Shown here one piece after another: positions 44,278 to 52,700 of a stretch of 64,000 bases of DNA (position 1 is its first letter; each line of letters starts with the position of its first letter). The stretch lies in assembly GCF_001320245.1 (NCBI RefSeq), contig NZ_BCBA01000018.1, forward strand, positions 51,854-115,853, in the 5' to 3' direction. This DNA comes from Pseudomonas sp. NBRC 111124. GTDB taxonomy: Bacteria > Pseudomonadota > Gammaproteobacteria > Pseudomonadales > Pseudomonadaceae. Below the pieces are notes generated by a model. That model was given only the letters and a program-made list of their open reading frames with translations. It was not told the DNA's origin and made no database searches. The translations under genes and the position numbers were made by a program.

Positions 44278-45031
44278 TCAGCAGATGGCCGCCCAGCGCG
44301 GCCAGGCCGATGAAGAAGCAGCGCTTGAACAGCGCAGCACTGATGCGCTGGCGCAGCCACTGCCCGGCGAGCATGCCCAGCAGCGCCGGCGCCAGCATCA
44401 GCAACGAAGCACCCAAAGCTTGCCCACCCAGGGCATCCTGCCCGGCCAGGCCAACGGCCAGCGCCAGGGTCGAGACCGTGAACGACAGGCCCAGCGCCTG
44501 AATCATCTCGTCGCGGCCAAGGCCCAGGCTCTGCAGGTAAGGCACCGCTGGCATCACGAACACCCCAGTGGCCGCCGTGACCACACCGGTCACCAACCCG
44601 CAGACCGGCCCCAACCACCCTTCCCGCTCCGGCGCCACGCGCAAGGCAGGGCCTGCCAGCCCATACAGCGCATAGATCACCAACGCCGCCCCCAGCGCGT
44701 GCACTGCCCACTGCCCGCTGTTGATGCCCAACCAGGCACTGCCGAGCAAGGTCCCGAAAAAAATCATCGTCAGCATCGGCCCAAGCCTGCGCAGCAACGC
44801 CGGCAGATGCCCACCGGCTGCGAGCTGCCATAGGTTGGTGAGCGTCGAAGGCACGATCAATAGCGCCGCAGCCTGCGCTGGAGGCATAGCCAGCCCCAGC
44901 AGTCCCATGGCAATGGTTGGCAGGCCGAGGCCAATCACACCTTTGACGGCACCGGCCAGCAGAAAGGTGATGACCACCAGCAGCGTCAATGCCGGGCCGA
45001 TGTTCTGGTAGAAAGCAATCAAGGTATTCAT
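44267..45031 (-). CDS. TSUP (TauE/SafE) family anion permease
   Basis: A 254-residue (258 from an upstream ATG at 45043) membrane protein with about eight segments. GLGLPTIAMGLLGLAMPPAQAAALLIVPS is the TSUP repeat (marked by GLGLPTIAMG and ALLIVPS), and VVTAATGVFVMPAVPYLQSLGL is the second half repeat. The family exports or imports sulfite, sulfoacetate and other organosulfur or carboxylic anions. It is divergent from a LysR regulator that starts 79 bp away. The start is uncertain because neither ATG has a good binding site. Confidence 0.85.
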   Translation of the reverse strand: MNTLIAFYQNIGPALTLLVVITFLLAGAVKGVIGLGLPTIAMGLLGLAMPPAQAAALLIVPSTLTNLWQLAAGGHLPALLRRLGPMLTMIFFGTLLGSAWLGINSGQWAVHALGAALVIYALYGLAGPALRVAPEREGWLGPVCGLVTGVVTAATGVFVMPAVPYLQSLGLGRDEMIQALGLSFTVSTLALAVGLAGQDALGGQALGASLLMLAPALLGMLAGQWLRQRISAALFKRCFFIGLAALGGHLLING

Positions 45032-45109
45032 GGGCGCCATCATGGCGCGCAGCGGCTGGGCTGAAAATCTGCCATATACTCAGCCAGACTCTCGCCAGGA
45101 CAGAGGCAG

Positions 45110-45994
45110 ATGCATTTCGACCTGATCGACCTCAGGCTTTTCCAGCACACCGCCGATTGCGGCAACATCACCGCCGGCGCCCGCCGCAGCCATCTGTCGC
45201 TGCCAGCGGCCAGCGCACGTATCCGCGCCATGGAGGCCTCGCTTGGCACACCTTTGCTCGAGCGCAATCGCCGCGGCGTGCAGCTAACACTCGCCGGGCA
45301 GGCGCTGTTGCAGCATGCGCGGCTGATTGGCCAGCAGGTGGAACGGCTGCAATTCGACCTGGCCCTTTATGCACGTGGCCAACAAGGGCAGGTGCGGCTG
45401 CTGTGCAACACGGCGGCGCTGACCGAATACCTGCCGGAACTGCTGGCCAGTTACCTCGCCGACAACCCTGGCATCAGTGTCGATGTGCAGGAACTGCCGA
45501 GTCTGCGCATCGTGCAAGCGATCACCCAGGGCATGGCTGACCTGGGCATCATTTCCACCGCAGCGCCCAGCGCGCACCTGCAGACCCTGCCGTTTCGCGA
45601 AGACCCGCTGGTGCTGGTGACACCGCTGGATCATCCCCTCGCCACAGAACCCGCCCCGAGCTTTGTCGACTGCCTTGCCCATGGCCATGTCGGGCTGGGG
45701 CCGAACAGCGCCCTGGCGCTTTACCTGGAGGAACAGGCCCTGCGCGAAGGCCATCGCATGCAGGTAAGGGTGCGGGCCGAAGGGTTTGACGGGGTGATCC
45801 GCATGGTCGCCGGAGGCGCCGGTATCGGCGTGGTGCCGCTGGCGTCGGTGCAGCGCTGGAAGGGCGTGTTGCCGATGCACTGGGTGGCGCTGCGAGAGGA
45901 TTGGGCCAACCGGCGTTTGCTGTTGTGCGCGCGGGACTTTGCCGGGTTACCCGGCTATGCGGCGGGGTTGGTTGAGCGGTTGATTCAGGCCTGA
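45110..45994 (+). CDS. LysR-type regulator divergent from the TSUP permease
   Basis: A 294-residue LysR-type regulator. The HTH is LIDLRLFQHTADCGNITAGA followed by HLSLPAASARIRAME, and the effector domain ends with GFDGVIRMVAGGAGIGVVP. Divergent placement suggests that it controls the TSUP permease. The ligand is not predictable. The start codon at 45110 follows directly on the last bases before the divergent gene. Confidence 0.85.
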   Translation: MHFDLIDLRLFQHTADCGNITAGARRSHLSLPAASARIRAMEASLGTPLLERNRRGVQLTLAGQALLQHARLIGQQVERLQFDLALYARGQQGQVRLLCNTAALTEYLPELLASYLADNPGISVDVQELPSLRIVQAITQGMADLGIISTAAPSAHLQTLPFREDPLVLVTPLDHPLATEPAPSFVDCLAHGHVGLGPNSALALYLEEQALREGHRMQVRVRAEGFDGVIRMVAGGAGIGVVPLASVQRWKGVLPMHWVALREDWANRRLLLCARDFAGLPGYAAGLVERLIQA

Positions 45995-46042
45995 ACGTTC
46001 ATCGTTGCCTGAAGGACCGCACTGACCTTGAGCCTTGAATAC

Positions 46043-46450
46043 TCAGTTCGCGAGCGCCAGTTCTCGCAGAGCGGCCGACGCGAGAAACCCGGAACGAGAG
46101 GCGTAACGATGGTCACGCTTCACTTTTTCGTCGATCCGCTGCAGCAGGTTTTCAGGCAGTGTTGCATTGAACCGCACGGCCTTCCCCAAATACGGTGTGA
46201 CATCAAAATCTACGACAGCCCAGACCCCACCTGCATAATCGGGATTCGTCACATGGACGTCGACTTCCTGCGCTTGAGGAAGCGCTTCGTTATCAGCAAC
46301 CAAGCCTTCGAAATGAAGCGCCAGCGCCTCCTGAACGTTCTCCAGCGCTTGAGCGACATTCGCACCGGCAGAGAAGCAACCTGGCACATCGGGAACGGTC
46401 ACACCGTAGTCCGAATCGGCGTCCTTGTGCAATACGACCGGAAATTTCAT
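46043..46450 (-). CDS. hicB: HicB family antitoxin
   Basis: A 135-residue antitoxin. The N-terminal HicB fold is FPVVLHKDADSDYGVTVPDVPGC (key: DYGVTVPDVPGCFSAG), with ALENVQEALALHFEGL after it. The C-terminus (about 90-135) carries a ribbon-helix-helix (VRFNATLPENLLQRIDEKV, then RSGFLASAALREL) that should bind the operator upstream of hicA. It overlaps the end of hicA by 4 bases (46447-46450). The pair lies between a LysR gene and dmeR and has no other mobile marks. Confidence 0.93.
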   Translation of the reverse strand: MKFPVVLHKDADSDYGVTVPDVPGCFSAGANVAQALENVQEALALHFEGLVADNEALPQAQEVDVHVTNPDYAGGVWAVVDFDVTPYLGKAVRFNATLPENLLQRIDEKVKRDHRYASRSGFLASAALRELALAN

Positions 46451-46674
46451 TGTGCGTCTCCACTGATGTTCGAGCTGTCGAAGCCACTGGACTGCTTCAA
46501 GCCAGCTTGCTTCAGGATGCTGTGTAGGGTGCCTTTAGGCAGATCGCTCTTGGGGTGAGGAACTGTCACCCTCCCCTTCTTGAACGGATGCCTGAACTGG
46601 TGATGACTGCCCTTCACCTCAACTTCGTACCACCCATCCGCCTCAATGAGCTGGATCACTTCACGACTGCGCAT
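46447..46674 (-). CDS. hicA: HicA family mRNA interferase toxin
   Basis: A 75-residue toxin of the HicA/YcfA dsRBD-like family. SREVIQLIEADGWYEVEVKGSHHQF carries the catalytic His in the GSHHQF loop (about 24), and VTVPHPKSDLPKGTLHSILKQAGL is the second half (key: VPHPKSDLPKGT). Length is slightly longer than most, with a C-terminal SSGFDSSN tail. It cleaves mRNA when free of HicB. Promoter and operator lie within the next 40 bp upstream. Confidence 0.92.
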   Translation of the reverse strand: MRSREVIQLIEADGWYEVEVKGSHHQFRHPFKKGRVTVPHPKSDLPKGTLHSILKQAGLKQSSGFDSSNISGDAQ

Positions 46675-46696
46675 TCACCTTTCCTTCGGCAGTCGA

Positions 46697-46711
46697 TGTG
46701 TATGATACACA
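46697..46711. promoter_or_regulatory. Palindromic operator of hicAB
   Basis: TGTGTAT-G-ATACACA is a perfect dyad 22 bp before the hicA start. It is the expected binding site of the HicB ribbon-helix-helix for autoregulation. Confidence 0.7.
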
Positions 46712-46831
46712 CCGAATTAACCAAAACGAAGCGCAGTACACACTATGCACACTTCCGGCGACCAGCGGATGGTTCAGATCGCCATGTAGGATTTGACTTA
46801 CAGCCCCGTGGGAAATCTACAGTCCCACAGC

Positions 46832-46848
46832 ATACCCCCCGGGGGTAT
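46832..46848. promoter_or_regulatory. ATACCCCC-C-GGGGGTAT palindrome touching the dmeR stop codon
   Basis: A perfect 8+8 dyad that ends at the first base of the dmeR stop codon. Its halves (GGGGTAT) also occur in the dmeR/dmeF operator region. GTGGGA (46808-46813) and TCCCAC (46823-46828) add a second stem next to it. It may be a terminator of dmeR, a second CsoR/RcnR-type site, or both. Confidence 0.55.
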
Positions 46849-47123
46849 CACTTCAGATAGGACCGCAACAACGCCGCCACCTTGTCCGCCTCATCCTGCC
46901 GTTCTTCAGCGCTCAGCCCTTCTGCCACAAGGTGTTCGCGGATGTGCCCTTCCATCACCTCGGTCATCAGCCCGTTCACCGCGCCGCGCACGGCGGCGAT
47001 CTGCTGGAGGATCGCCAGGCAGTCCTTGTCCTGCTCCAGCGCGGTTTCCAGGGCGGCGGCCTGGCCTTTGATCTTGCGCACGCGGGTGAGCAGTTGTTTC
47101 TTGCTCTTGATCGTATGTGCCAT
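46848..47123 (-). CDS. dmeR: RcnR/CsoR-family metal-responsive repressor DmeR
   Basis: A 91-residue all-helical repressor of the CsoR/RcnR family. The metal fingerprint H3-C35-H60-H64 of RcnR (Ni/Co sensing) is present: MAHT at the start, DKDCLAIL, and EGHIREHL. LQQIAAVRGAVNGLMTEVMEGH is the family core (key: AVRGAVNGLM). It is divergent from a DmeF-type efflux pump with an inverted repeat in the 70-bp gap. It should release DNA when Co(II) or Ni(II) binds. Confidence 0.9.
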   Translation of the reverse strand: MAHTIKSKKQLLTRVRKIKGQAAALETALEQDKDCLAILQQIAAVRGAVNGLMTEVMEGHIREHLVAEGLSAEERQDEADKVAALLRSYLK

Positions 47124-47144
47124 TCGCTTTCACACCATGCTAGG

Positions 47145-47163
47145 TATACTGGGGTATAGTATA
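47145..47163. promoter_or_regulatory. Candidate DmeR operator
   Basis: TATACT-N7-AGTATA with a GGGG run in the spacer, in the 70-bp divergent gap. This layout (AT-rich arms around a G tract) is the type bound by RcnR/DmeR repressors. Confidence 0.7.
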
Positions 47164-47193
47164 TTTCTCGACTTTCCGGGAGCATGATAAACC

Positions 47194-48135
47194 ATGGCGA
47201 CACAAACCTCAGGCCGCTGGCAGCACAGCCACCAGTTCCACACCAGCAACCTCGGCGCCGAGCGCAAGACACGCCTGGCCGTGTGGCTGACGGCGATCAT
47301 GATGGTGGCGGAAATCGCCGGTGGCTGGTTCTTCAACTCCATGGCGCTGCTCGCTGACGGTTGGCACATGAGCTCGCATGCCCTGGCGCTGGGCCTGTCG
47401 CTGCTGGCCTACGCTGCCGCACGTCGTTATGCCAAGGACCAGCGTTTCGCCTTCGGCACCTGGAAGATCGAGATTCTCGGCGGCTACTCCAGCGCCTTGT
47501 TGCTGCTCGGCGTGGCCGGGCTGATGGCCTTCCAGTCGGCCGAGCGCCTGCTGACACCGGGGCCGATCCACTATGACGAGGCGATCTTCATTGCCGTGAT
47601 CGGCCTGGCCGTGAACCTGGTCTGCGCCTGGCTGCTGCGCGATGATCACGACCATCATCACCATGACCATCATCACCATGACCATCATCACGACCACGGC
47701 CATCATCACCACGACTTGAACCTGCGCTCGGCCTACCTGCACGTGATCGCCGACGCTGCTACCTCGGTGCTGGCGATCGTCGCCCTGCTGGCCGGCAAGT
47801 TCTGGGGCGCAAGCTGGCTCGACCCGGTAATGGGCCTGGTCGGTGCGGTGCTGGTGGCGCTCTGGGCCCGCGGCCTGCTGCGCGATACCGGCCGCGTTTT
47901 GCTGGATGCCGAGATGGATGCGCCAGTGGTCGAGGAAATCCGCGAGGTAGTCGCTGAACTGCCGGTGCCCGCCACCATCACCGACCTGCACGTGTGGCGC
48001 GTGGGCAAGGACCAGTACGCCTGCATCCTCAGCCTGGCCACCCAGGCCGTATTGAGCGCCGACAGCGTGCGCCAGGCCTTGAGCGTGCACGAGGAGCTGG
48101 CCCACATCACCGTCGAGGTCAATGCCCTGGGATAG
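47194..48135 (+). CDS. dmeF: Cation diffusion facilitator DmeF (Co/Ni efflux)
   Basis: A 313-residue CDF transporter with six predicted TMs. A His-rich cytosolic loop of about 23 residues (about 151-174, made of HH and DH repeats, 47644-47712) lies between TM4 and TM5. TM2 carries ADGWHMSSHALALGL, where the HD/SH metal site is found; the second site is the conserved DAATSVLAIVALL region. The C-terminal domain (about 235-313) contains DLHVWRVGKDQ. With divergent dmeR and an RcnR-type sensor it should export cobalt and nickel. Confidence 0.92.
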   Translation: MATQTSGRWQHSHQFHTSNLGAERKTRLAVWLTAIMMVAEIAGGWFFNSMALLADGWHMSSHALALGLSLLAYAAARRYAKDQRFAFGTWKIEILGGYSSALLLLGVAGLMAFQSAERLLTPGPIHYDEAIFIAVIGLAVNLVCAWLLRDDHDHHHHDHHHHDHHHDHGHHHHDLNLRSAYLHVIADAATSVLAIVALLAGKFWGASWLDPVMGLVGAVLVALWARGLLRDTGRVLLDAEMDAPVVEEIREVVAELPVPATITDLHVWRVGKDQYACILSLATQAVLSADSVRQALSVHEELAHITVEVNALG

Positions 48136-48231
48136 CGCGGGCAGGCACCTGGACGTCGAGCCCAGGCAACTGCAGCTTGGCGGATGGCCCTATGGTGACG
48201 GGTCATTCAGCCAGTCACCAGGAGTTGTGCC

Positions 48232-48576
48232 ATGTCCGATTTCATCACCGTCCTGCGCGAAACCTGCCCGACGCCGGTCGTGGACGCCACCAAGTGGAAG
48301 CGCATCGGCGGCGATCCGCACACCGTCAACCTCAACGCCTACCTGTCGGCCGACGGCAGCAAGATCATGGGCACCTGGATCTGCACCCCGGGCAAGTTCG
48401 AGGTCAACTACGAGAAGTGGGAGTTCTGCCACTTCCTCGATGGCTACTGCATCATCACCCCGGAAGGCGAAGAGCCGAAGCACCTGAAAGCGGGTGATGT
48501 GTTCGTGATCGAACCGGGGATGAAAGGTACCTGGGAAGTGGTCGAGACAGTGCGCAAGTACTTCGTCTTCGCCTGA
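48232..48576 (+). CDS. Cupin (DUF861/EutQ-like) protein
   Basis: A 114-residue single cupin barrel of the cupin_3 type. It shows WKRIGGDPHTVNLNAYLS, GTWICTPGKFEVNYEKWEFCHFLDG, and AGDVFVIEPGMKGTWEV. The metal-binding His/Glu set is only partly present (EKWEFCH). Members include ureidoglycine and ethanolamine-related proteins, but function here is unknown. A short hairpin-rich stretch separates it from mmsB. Confidence 0.85.
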   Translation: MSDFITVLRETCPTPVVDATKWKRIGGDPHTVNLNAYLSADGSKIMGTWICTPGKFEVNYEKWEFCHFLDGYCIITPEGEEPKHLKAGDVFVIEPGMKGTWEVVETVRKYFVFA

Positions 48577-48583
48577 TAAAAAA

Positions 48584-48650
48584 CATCGCGGGGCAAGTGG
48601 CCCTCCCTCTGGTGCGCAGTTACAGAGGGAAGGCCGCCCGGCCCGCGATG
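48584..48650. repeat. Degenerate REP-like hairpin
   Basis: CATCGCGGG (48584-48592) pairs with CCCGCGATG (48642-48650), and the inner TCCCTCTG (48604-48611) pairs with CAGAGGGA (48623-48630). The left arm starts like the type A REP (GCGGGGCAAG) and then diverges. It lies between the convergent cupin and mmsB genes and probably ends both transcripts. Confidence 0.7.
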
Positions 48651-48663
48651 AAGTCCTCGCTCG

Positions 48664-49554
48664 TCAATCCTTCTTGCGGTACCCCTCGACGATCGCCGAG
48701 AAGTCCTTTCCGCCTTCACCGCGCAGGCTCATCGCCTGATACAGCTGCTGGGCCACGGCACCGAGGATCACCGGCTGGTGCGCCTGGCGTGCGGCTTCAG
48801 TAGCCAGCCCTAGATCCTTGAGCATCAGTTCGGCGCCAAACCCCCCGGTATACCCCCGCGAGGCAGGTGCAGTCTCGATGATGCCCGGCCACGGGTTGTA
48901 GGTATCGGAGCTCCAGCAACGCCCGGTCGAGCTGTTGATGATCCCCGCCAGCACCTTGGTGTCGATGCCCAGCGCGTTGCCCAGAGCCATGGCCTCGGAC
49001 ACGCCGATCATCGAGATGCCCAGCAGCAGGTTGTTGCAGATCTTGGCGATCTGCCCGGTACCCACTTCACCGCAGTGCACGATGTTGCGGCCCATCTGCT
49101 CCAGCACCGGCTTGAAGGTGGCAAACAGCTCGTCGCTGGCACCGACCATGAAGGTCAGTGTGCCCGCCGCTGCGCCGCCGGTACCACCGGACACTGGCGC
49201 ATCGCCCATGTCCACACCCTTGGCCGCAGCGGCCTTGGACACTTCACGCGCGGTCTGCGGGTCGATGGTGCTGCAGTCCAGTGTCGGCGTGCCTGGTCGG
49301 ATACCGGCCAGCACACCCTCGTCTTCGTTGAGGTACACGGCGCGCACATGAGCCGCCGCCGGTAGCATGGTGATCACCAGTTCGCTACTGGCGGCCGCGT
49401 CCTTTGGCGAGGCGCTGACCTGGCCGCCCAGTTCGGCGAGCTCGGCCAGCACGGTCTTGTTCAGGTCGAACAGGTTCAGCTGGTGCCCGGCCTTGATCAG
49501 GTTGCGGGCCATGGGCGCGCCCATGTTGCCGAGACCGATGAATGCGATACGCAT
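48664..49554 (-). CDS. mmsB: 3-hydroxyisobutyrate dehydrogenase
   Basis: A 296-residue beta-hydroxyacid dehydrogenase. The NAD loop is GLGNMGAPMARNL (about 7-19), the substrate motif is DAPVSGGTGGAAAGTLTFMVG (about 117), and the catalytic Lys is in GQIAKICNN (about 170). It oxidises 3-hydroxyisobutyrate to methylmalonate semialdehyde in valine degradation. It lies 9 bases after mmsA in one operon. Confidence 0.95.
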   Translation of the reverse strand: MRIAFIGLGNMGAPMARNLIKAGHQLNLFDLNKTVLAELAELGGQVSASPKDAAASSELVITMLPAAAHVRAVYLNEDEGVLAGIRPGTPTLDCSTIDPQTAREVSKAAAAKGVDMGDAPVSGGTGGAAAGTLTFMVGASDELFATFKPVLEQMGRNIVHCGEVGTGQIAKICNNLLLGISMIGVSEAMALGNALGIDTKVLAGIINSSTGRCWSSDTYNPWPGIIETAPASRGYTGGFGAELMLKDLGLATEAARQAHQPVILGAVAQQLYQAMSLRGEGGKDFSAIVEGYRKKD

Positions 49555-49563
49555 GATTTCTCC

Positions 49564-51090
49564 TTAGCGCAGGCTGATGGTGGTGTTCACACCGTCGTTG
49601 ACGCTGTCGTCATCGAACCAACGGGCGGTGACGGTCTTGGTCTGAGTGTAGAACTGCACCACTTGCTTGCCGTACGGACCGAGGTCGCCGAGCTTGGAGC
49701 CGCGCGAGCCGGTGAAGCTGAAGAACGGTACCGGTACCGGGATCGGGATGTTGATGCCCACCTGGCCGACGTCGATCTCGCTCTGGAACTTGCGTGCCGC
49801 TGCGCCGCTCTGGGTGAACAGGCCAGTGCCGTTGCCGAACGGGTTGGCGTTGACCAAGGCAATGGCTTCGTCGAGGGTGTCGACTTCGAGGGTCACCAGC
49901 ACCGGGCCGAAGATTTCCTGGGTGTACACCTGCATGTCGGTCTTTACCCCGGAGAACAGGGTCGGGCCGACGAAGTTGCCTTGCTCGTAGCCTGGCACCG
50001 TCACGCCACGGCCATCAAGTTCGAGTTTGGCGCCTTCCTTGATGCCGCTTTCGATCAGGCCCAGCACTCGCTCCTTGGCGCGCTTGGAAACCACCGGGCC
50101 GACATCGGTACCTGGCTCGCAACCGGCGTTGACCTTGAGCTTGCTGGCCGCCTCCTTGATGTCCGGCAGCCAGTCACGTGCCTTGCCCACCAGCACCGCC
50201 ACCGAGGTGGCCATGCAGCGCTGGCCTGCCGCGCCGAAGGCAGCACCGACCAAGGCATTGACGGTTTGCGTGCGGTTGGCGTCAGGCAGCACCACGGCGT
50301 GGTTCTTGGCCCCCATCATCGACTGCACGCGCTTGCCGTGCTGGCTGGCCAGGTTGTACACGTGGGTGCCCACCTCAGTGGAGCCGACGAAGGAAATCGC
50401 CTTGATGTCCTGGTGGGTGCAGATCGCATCCACCACCTGCTTGCCGCCATGCACCACGTTGAGCACACCCGCCGGCACACCGGCTTCCAGCGCCAGCTCG
50501 ACCAACAGCATGGTCGACAGCGGGTCCTGCTCGGAAGGCTTGAGGACGAAGGTGTTGCCGCAGACGATGGCCATCGGGAACATCCACAGCGGGATCATCG
50601 CCGGGAAGTTGAACGGGGTGATGCCGGCGCACACGCCGATCGGCTGACGCAGGGTATAGGTGTCCACCCCACCGGCGACGTTCTCGGCAAACTCGCCCAT
50701 TTGCAGGGTACCGATGGAGGCCGCATGCTCGACCACTTCCAGGCCGCGGAAGATATCGCCTTCGGCGTCGGCAAGGGTCTTGCCCTGCTCAGCGCTGAGC
50801 ACCTGGGCGATGCGCTTGGTGTGTTCGCGGATCAGCGCCTGCAGCTTGAGCATGATGCGCATGCGTGCACCGATCGGGGTGTCACGCCAGGTCTTGAAGG
50901 CGCGCTGGCCCGCAGCTACGGCGGCATCCACTTCTTCGACGGTAGCGAACGGTACCCGCGCCAGCACCTCTTGGGTGGCCGGGTTGACGATGTCGCGCCA
51001 TTCGCTGGTTTTCGACTCGACCCACTGGCCGTCGATCAGCAGCTTGACCTGTTCGACCTTGGTCTTGTCAGGGGATTGTGGTGCGTTCAT
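49564..51090 (-). CDS. mmsA: Methylmalonate-semialdehyde dehydrogenase (CoA-acylating)
   Basis: A 508-residue aldehyde dehydrogenase of the MMSDH class. The catalytic Cys is in [18 protein letters not shown] (about 292) and the NAD site has [15 protein letters not shown]. The general base Glu of other ALDHs is replaced by the [14 protein letters not shown] loop, as expected for this family. It makes propionyl-CoA or acetyl-CoA from the semialdehydes of valine and beta-alanine/inositol routes. The ATG at 51090 follows AAGGAGAA; the frame is open to 51228 with no family sequence. Confidence 0.96.
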   Translation of the reverse strand: MNAPQSPDKTKVEQVKLLIDGQWVESKTSEWRDIVNPATQEVLARVPFATVEEVDAAVAAGQRAFKTWRDTPIGARMRIMLKLQALIREHTKRIAQVLSAEQGKTLADAEGDIFRGLEVVEHAASIGTLQMGEFAENVAGGVDTYTLRQPIGVCAGITPFNFPAMIPLWMFPMAIVCGNTFVLKPSEQDPLSTMLLVELALEAGVPAGVLNVVHGGKQVVDAICTHQDIKAISFVGSTEVGTHVYNLASQHGKRVQSMMGAKNHAVVLPDANRTQTVNALVGAAFGAAGQRCMATSVAVLVGKARDWLPDIKEAASKLKVNAGCEPGTDVGPVVSKRAKERVLGLIESGIKEGAKLELDGRGVTVPGYEQGNFVGPTLFSGVKTDMQVYTQEIFGPVLVTLEVDTLDEAIALVNANPFGNGTGLFTQSGAAARKFQSEIDVGQVGINIPIPVPVPFFSFTGSRGSKLGDLGPYGKQVVQFYTQTKTVTARWFDDDSVNDGVNTTISLR

Positions 51091-51222
51091 CTGCGTTCTC
51101 CTTGGAATTATTGTCAGGACGAGATCGCCAGCGCCGGGCAAACGCGGGGTGGCGCCTTGGGGCTTTTTTCGAGTATAGATGTGCAAACATCCAACAAGAA
51201 CGCACAAAAAAACCGGATCAAC

Positions 51223-52173
51223 ATGCAAAAAGACCTGACCTCCCTCAGTTCGCTGAACTGGGACGACCTGAAGTTCTTCCTTGAAGTTGCGCGCACGCGC
51301 AAGGCCAGCAGCGCGGCCAAACGCCTGGCCGTCGACTACACCACGGTGTCGCGGCGCATCAGTTCGCTGGAGGGGGCACTGGGCACGCTGCTGTTCGAGA
51401 AGTCACGCACCAACGGCTTCGTCCTGACTGCCGAGGGGCAACGCCTGCTGGGCTACGCGGAGTCGATCGAGAGCACCTTGCACATGGCTTGCGAACAGGT
51501 CTCAGGCTCCGGCGTAGCGCTGTCGGGGCATGTGCGCATGGGTTGCACCGAGGGCTTTGGCAGCTTTTTCGTCACCCCGCAGCTGAGCCATTTCGTCGAT
51601 GCCTACCCGGCGATTTCGGTGGATATCCTGCCGTTGCCGCACTTCATCAGCCTGTCCAAGCGCGAGGCAGACATCGTCATCGCCCTGGAGCGACCGGAGC
51701 ATGGGCCTTACGTATGCTGCAAGCTGTGCGACTACCGGCTGCGGCTGTATGCGACCCAGGACTACCTCGACAGCCATGCGCCAATCCGCCAAGTCAGCGA
51801 CCTGGTGAGCCACCCGTTTATCAGCTATGTGGACGACTTGGCATTCAGTTCGGAGCTGCTGTACCTGGCCAACCTGATACCCAATGCCAATGCGCATTTG
51901 CGCAGCACCAGCGTGATTGCGCAGTACACAGCGGCGTTGCAGGGGCGTGGGTTGGCGATACTGCCGTGCTTTCTGGCGGCGCAGGATGCGCGACTGGTGA
52001 CGGTGCTGCCGGAGGAGATCGAAGTGACGCGGCAATTCTGGATGTATTGCCGGGAGGACTTGAGGAAGTTGAAGCGGATTACCCTGTTGTGGGACTACAT
52101 CCGCGGAGTGACAGAGGCGAATGCGCCATTGTTGATGGGAGCGACGCGGGAGGTGCGCTTTACTCAGGATTGA
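51223..52173 (+). CDS. LysR-type regulator divergent from mmsAB
   Basis: A 316-residue LysR-type regulator. The HTH is [22 protein letters not shown], followed by [20 protein letters not shown] (quoted by its parts). Divergent placement 132 bp from mmsA suggests that it regulates mmsAB, unlike P. aeruginosa, where the AraC-type MmsR does this. The start is the ATG at 51223; the frame stays open for 1.7 kb upstream through mmsA only because of the antisense codon bias. Confidence 0.87.
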   Translation: MQKDLTSLSSLNWDDLKFFLEVARTRKASSAAKRLAVDYTTVSRRISSLEGALGTLLFEKSRTNGFVLTAEGQRLLGYAESIESTLHMACEQVSGSGVALSGHVRMGCTEGFGSFFVTPQLSHFVDAYPAISVDILPLPHFISLSKREADIVIALERPEHGPYVCCKLCDYRLRLYATQDYLDSHAPIRQVSDLVSHPFISYVDDLAFSSELLYLANLIPNANAHLRSTSVIAQYTAALQGRGLAILPCFLAAQDARLVTVLPEEIEVTRQFWMYCREDLRKLKRITLLWDYIRGVTEANAPLLMGATREVRFTQD

Positions 52174-52175
52174 TG

Positions 52176-52192
52176 GGGGCGCATCGCGCCCC
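52176..52192. terminator. Hairpin between the LysR gene and yfiB
   Basis: GGGGCGC (52176-52182) pairs with GCGCCCC (52186-52192) around ATC, 2 bases after the LysR stop and 13 bases before the convergent yfiB end. Short T tracts are absent. Confidence 0.65.
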
Positions 52193-52205
52193 AAACGCAT
52201 CACAC

Positions 52206-52697
52206 TCAGTAAGACGCCACCACAATCGACACCCGCCGGTTTTCGGTCCGCCCAGCACTGGTGCGGTTGTCTGCGACCGGTTGCGTGCTGCCCAGCCCAC
52301 GGGTACGAATGTTCTGCGCCAGCATGCCAACGTCCGTCAACGCCTTGGCCACACTCTGTGCACGCCGCTCGGACAACTGCTGGTTGTACGCCGCCTTGCC
52401 CGAAGCATCGGCATGGCCATCGATCCGCACGCCCTGAATGCCCACGCTCAGCAACGCCTTGCCGATCCGCTCGACAATCGCCTGGCTCTCGCCATTGAGG
52501 CTGTCCAGGTCGCTGCCGAACAGTACCTTGCCCGACAGGTCGAACGACCAACCCTCGTCGGTGGGGGCAAAGCCTTCACGCTCGAGCACGGCAATCTGCT
52601 CGGCGGTCAGCCCCTTGGGCGGTGTGCTCTGGCATCCTGCCAACGCCAGCAAGGCCAGCAATATCACGACGAATGAAAAACGCAAACGCTGTATCAC
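52206..52697 (-). CDS. yfiB: OmpA-family lipoprotein YfiB
   Basis: A 163-residue outer-membrane lipoprotein. The lipobox is LALAGC (Cys about residue 21). A linker of about 30 residues precedes an OmpA peptidoglycan-binding domain with GHADASGKAAYNQQLSERRAQ and the TRGLGSTQPVADN motif. In P. aeruginosa, YfiB binds peptidoglycan and sequesters YfiR, thereby freeing YfiN. Gene order yfiR-yfiN-yfiB is the same here; the start is 4 bases past the yfiN stop. Confidence 0.9.
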   Translation of the reverse strand: MIQRLRFSFVVILLALLALAGCQSTPPKGLTAEQIAVLEREGFAPTDEGWSFDLSGKVLFGSDLDSLNGESQAIVERIGKALLSVGIQGVRIDGHADASGKAAYNQQLSERRAQSVAKALTDVGMLAQNIRTRGLGSTQPVADNRTSAGRTENRRVSIVVASY

Positions 52698-52700
52698 GGT

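Noticed and set aside
47644..47712. Simple-sequence or tandem DNA repeat in dmeF
   Set aside because: The CAT/CAC/GAC-rich repeat encodes the functional His-rich metal loop of the CDF transporter and is not a separate element.
49483..51222. A 1.7-kb open frame antisense to mmsA that joins the LysR gene
   Set aside because: It arises from the GC-rich codon bias opposite mmsA; the translation is low-complexity and LysR similarity begins only at the ATG at 51223.
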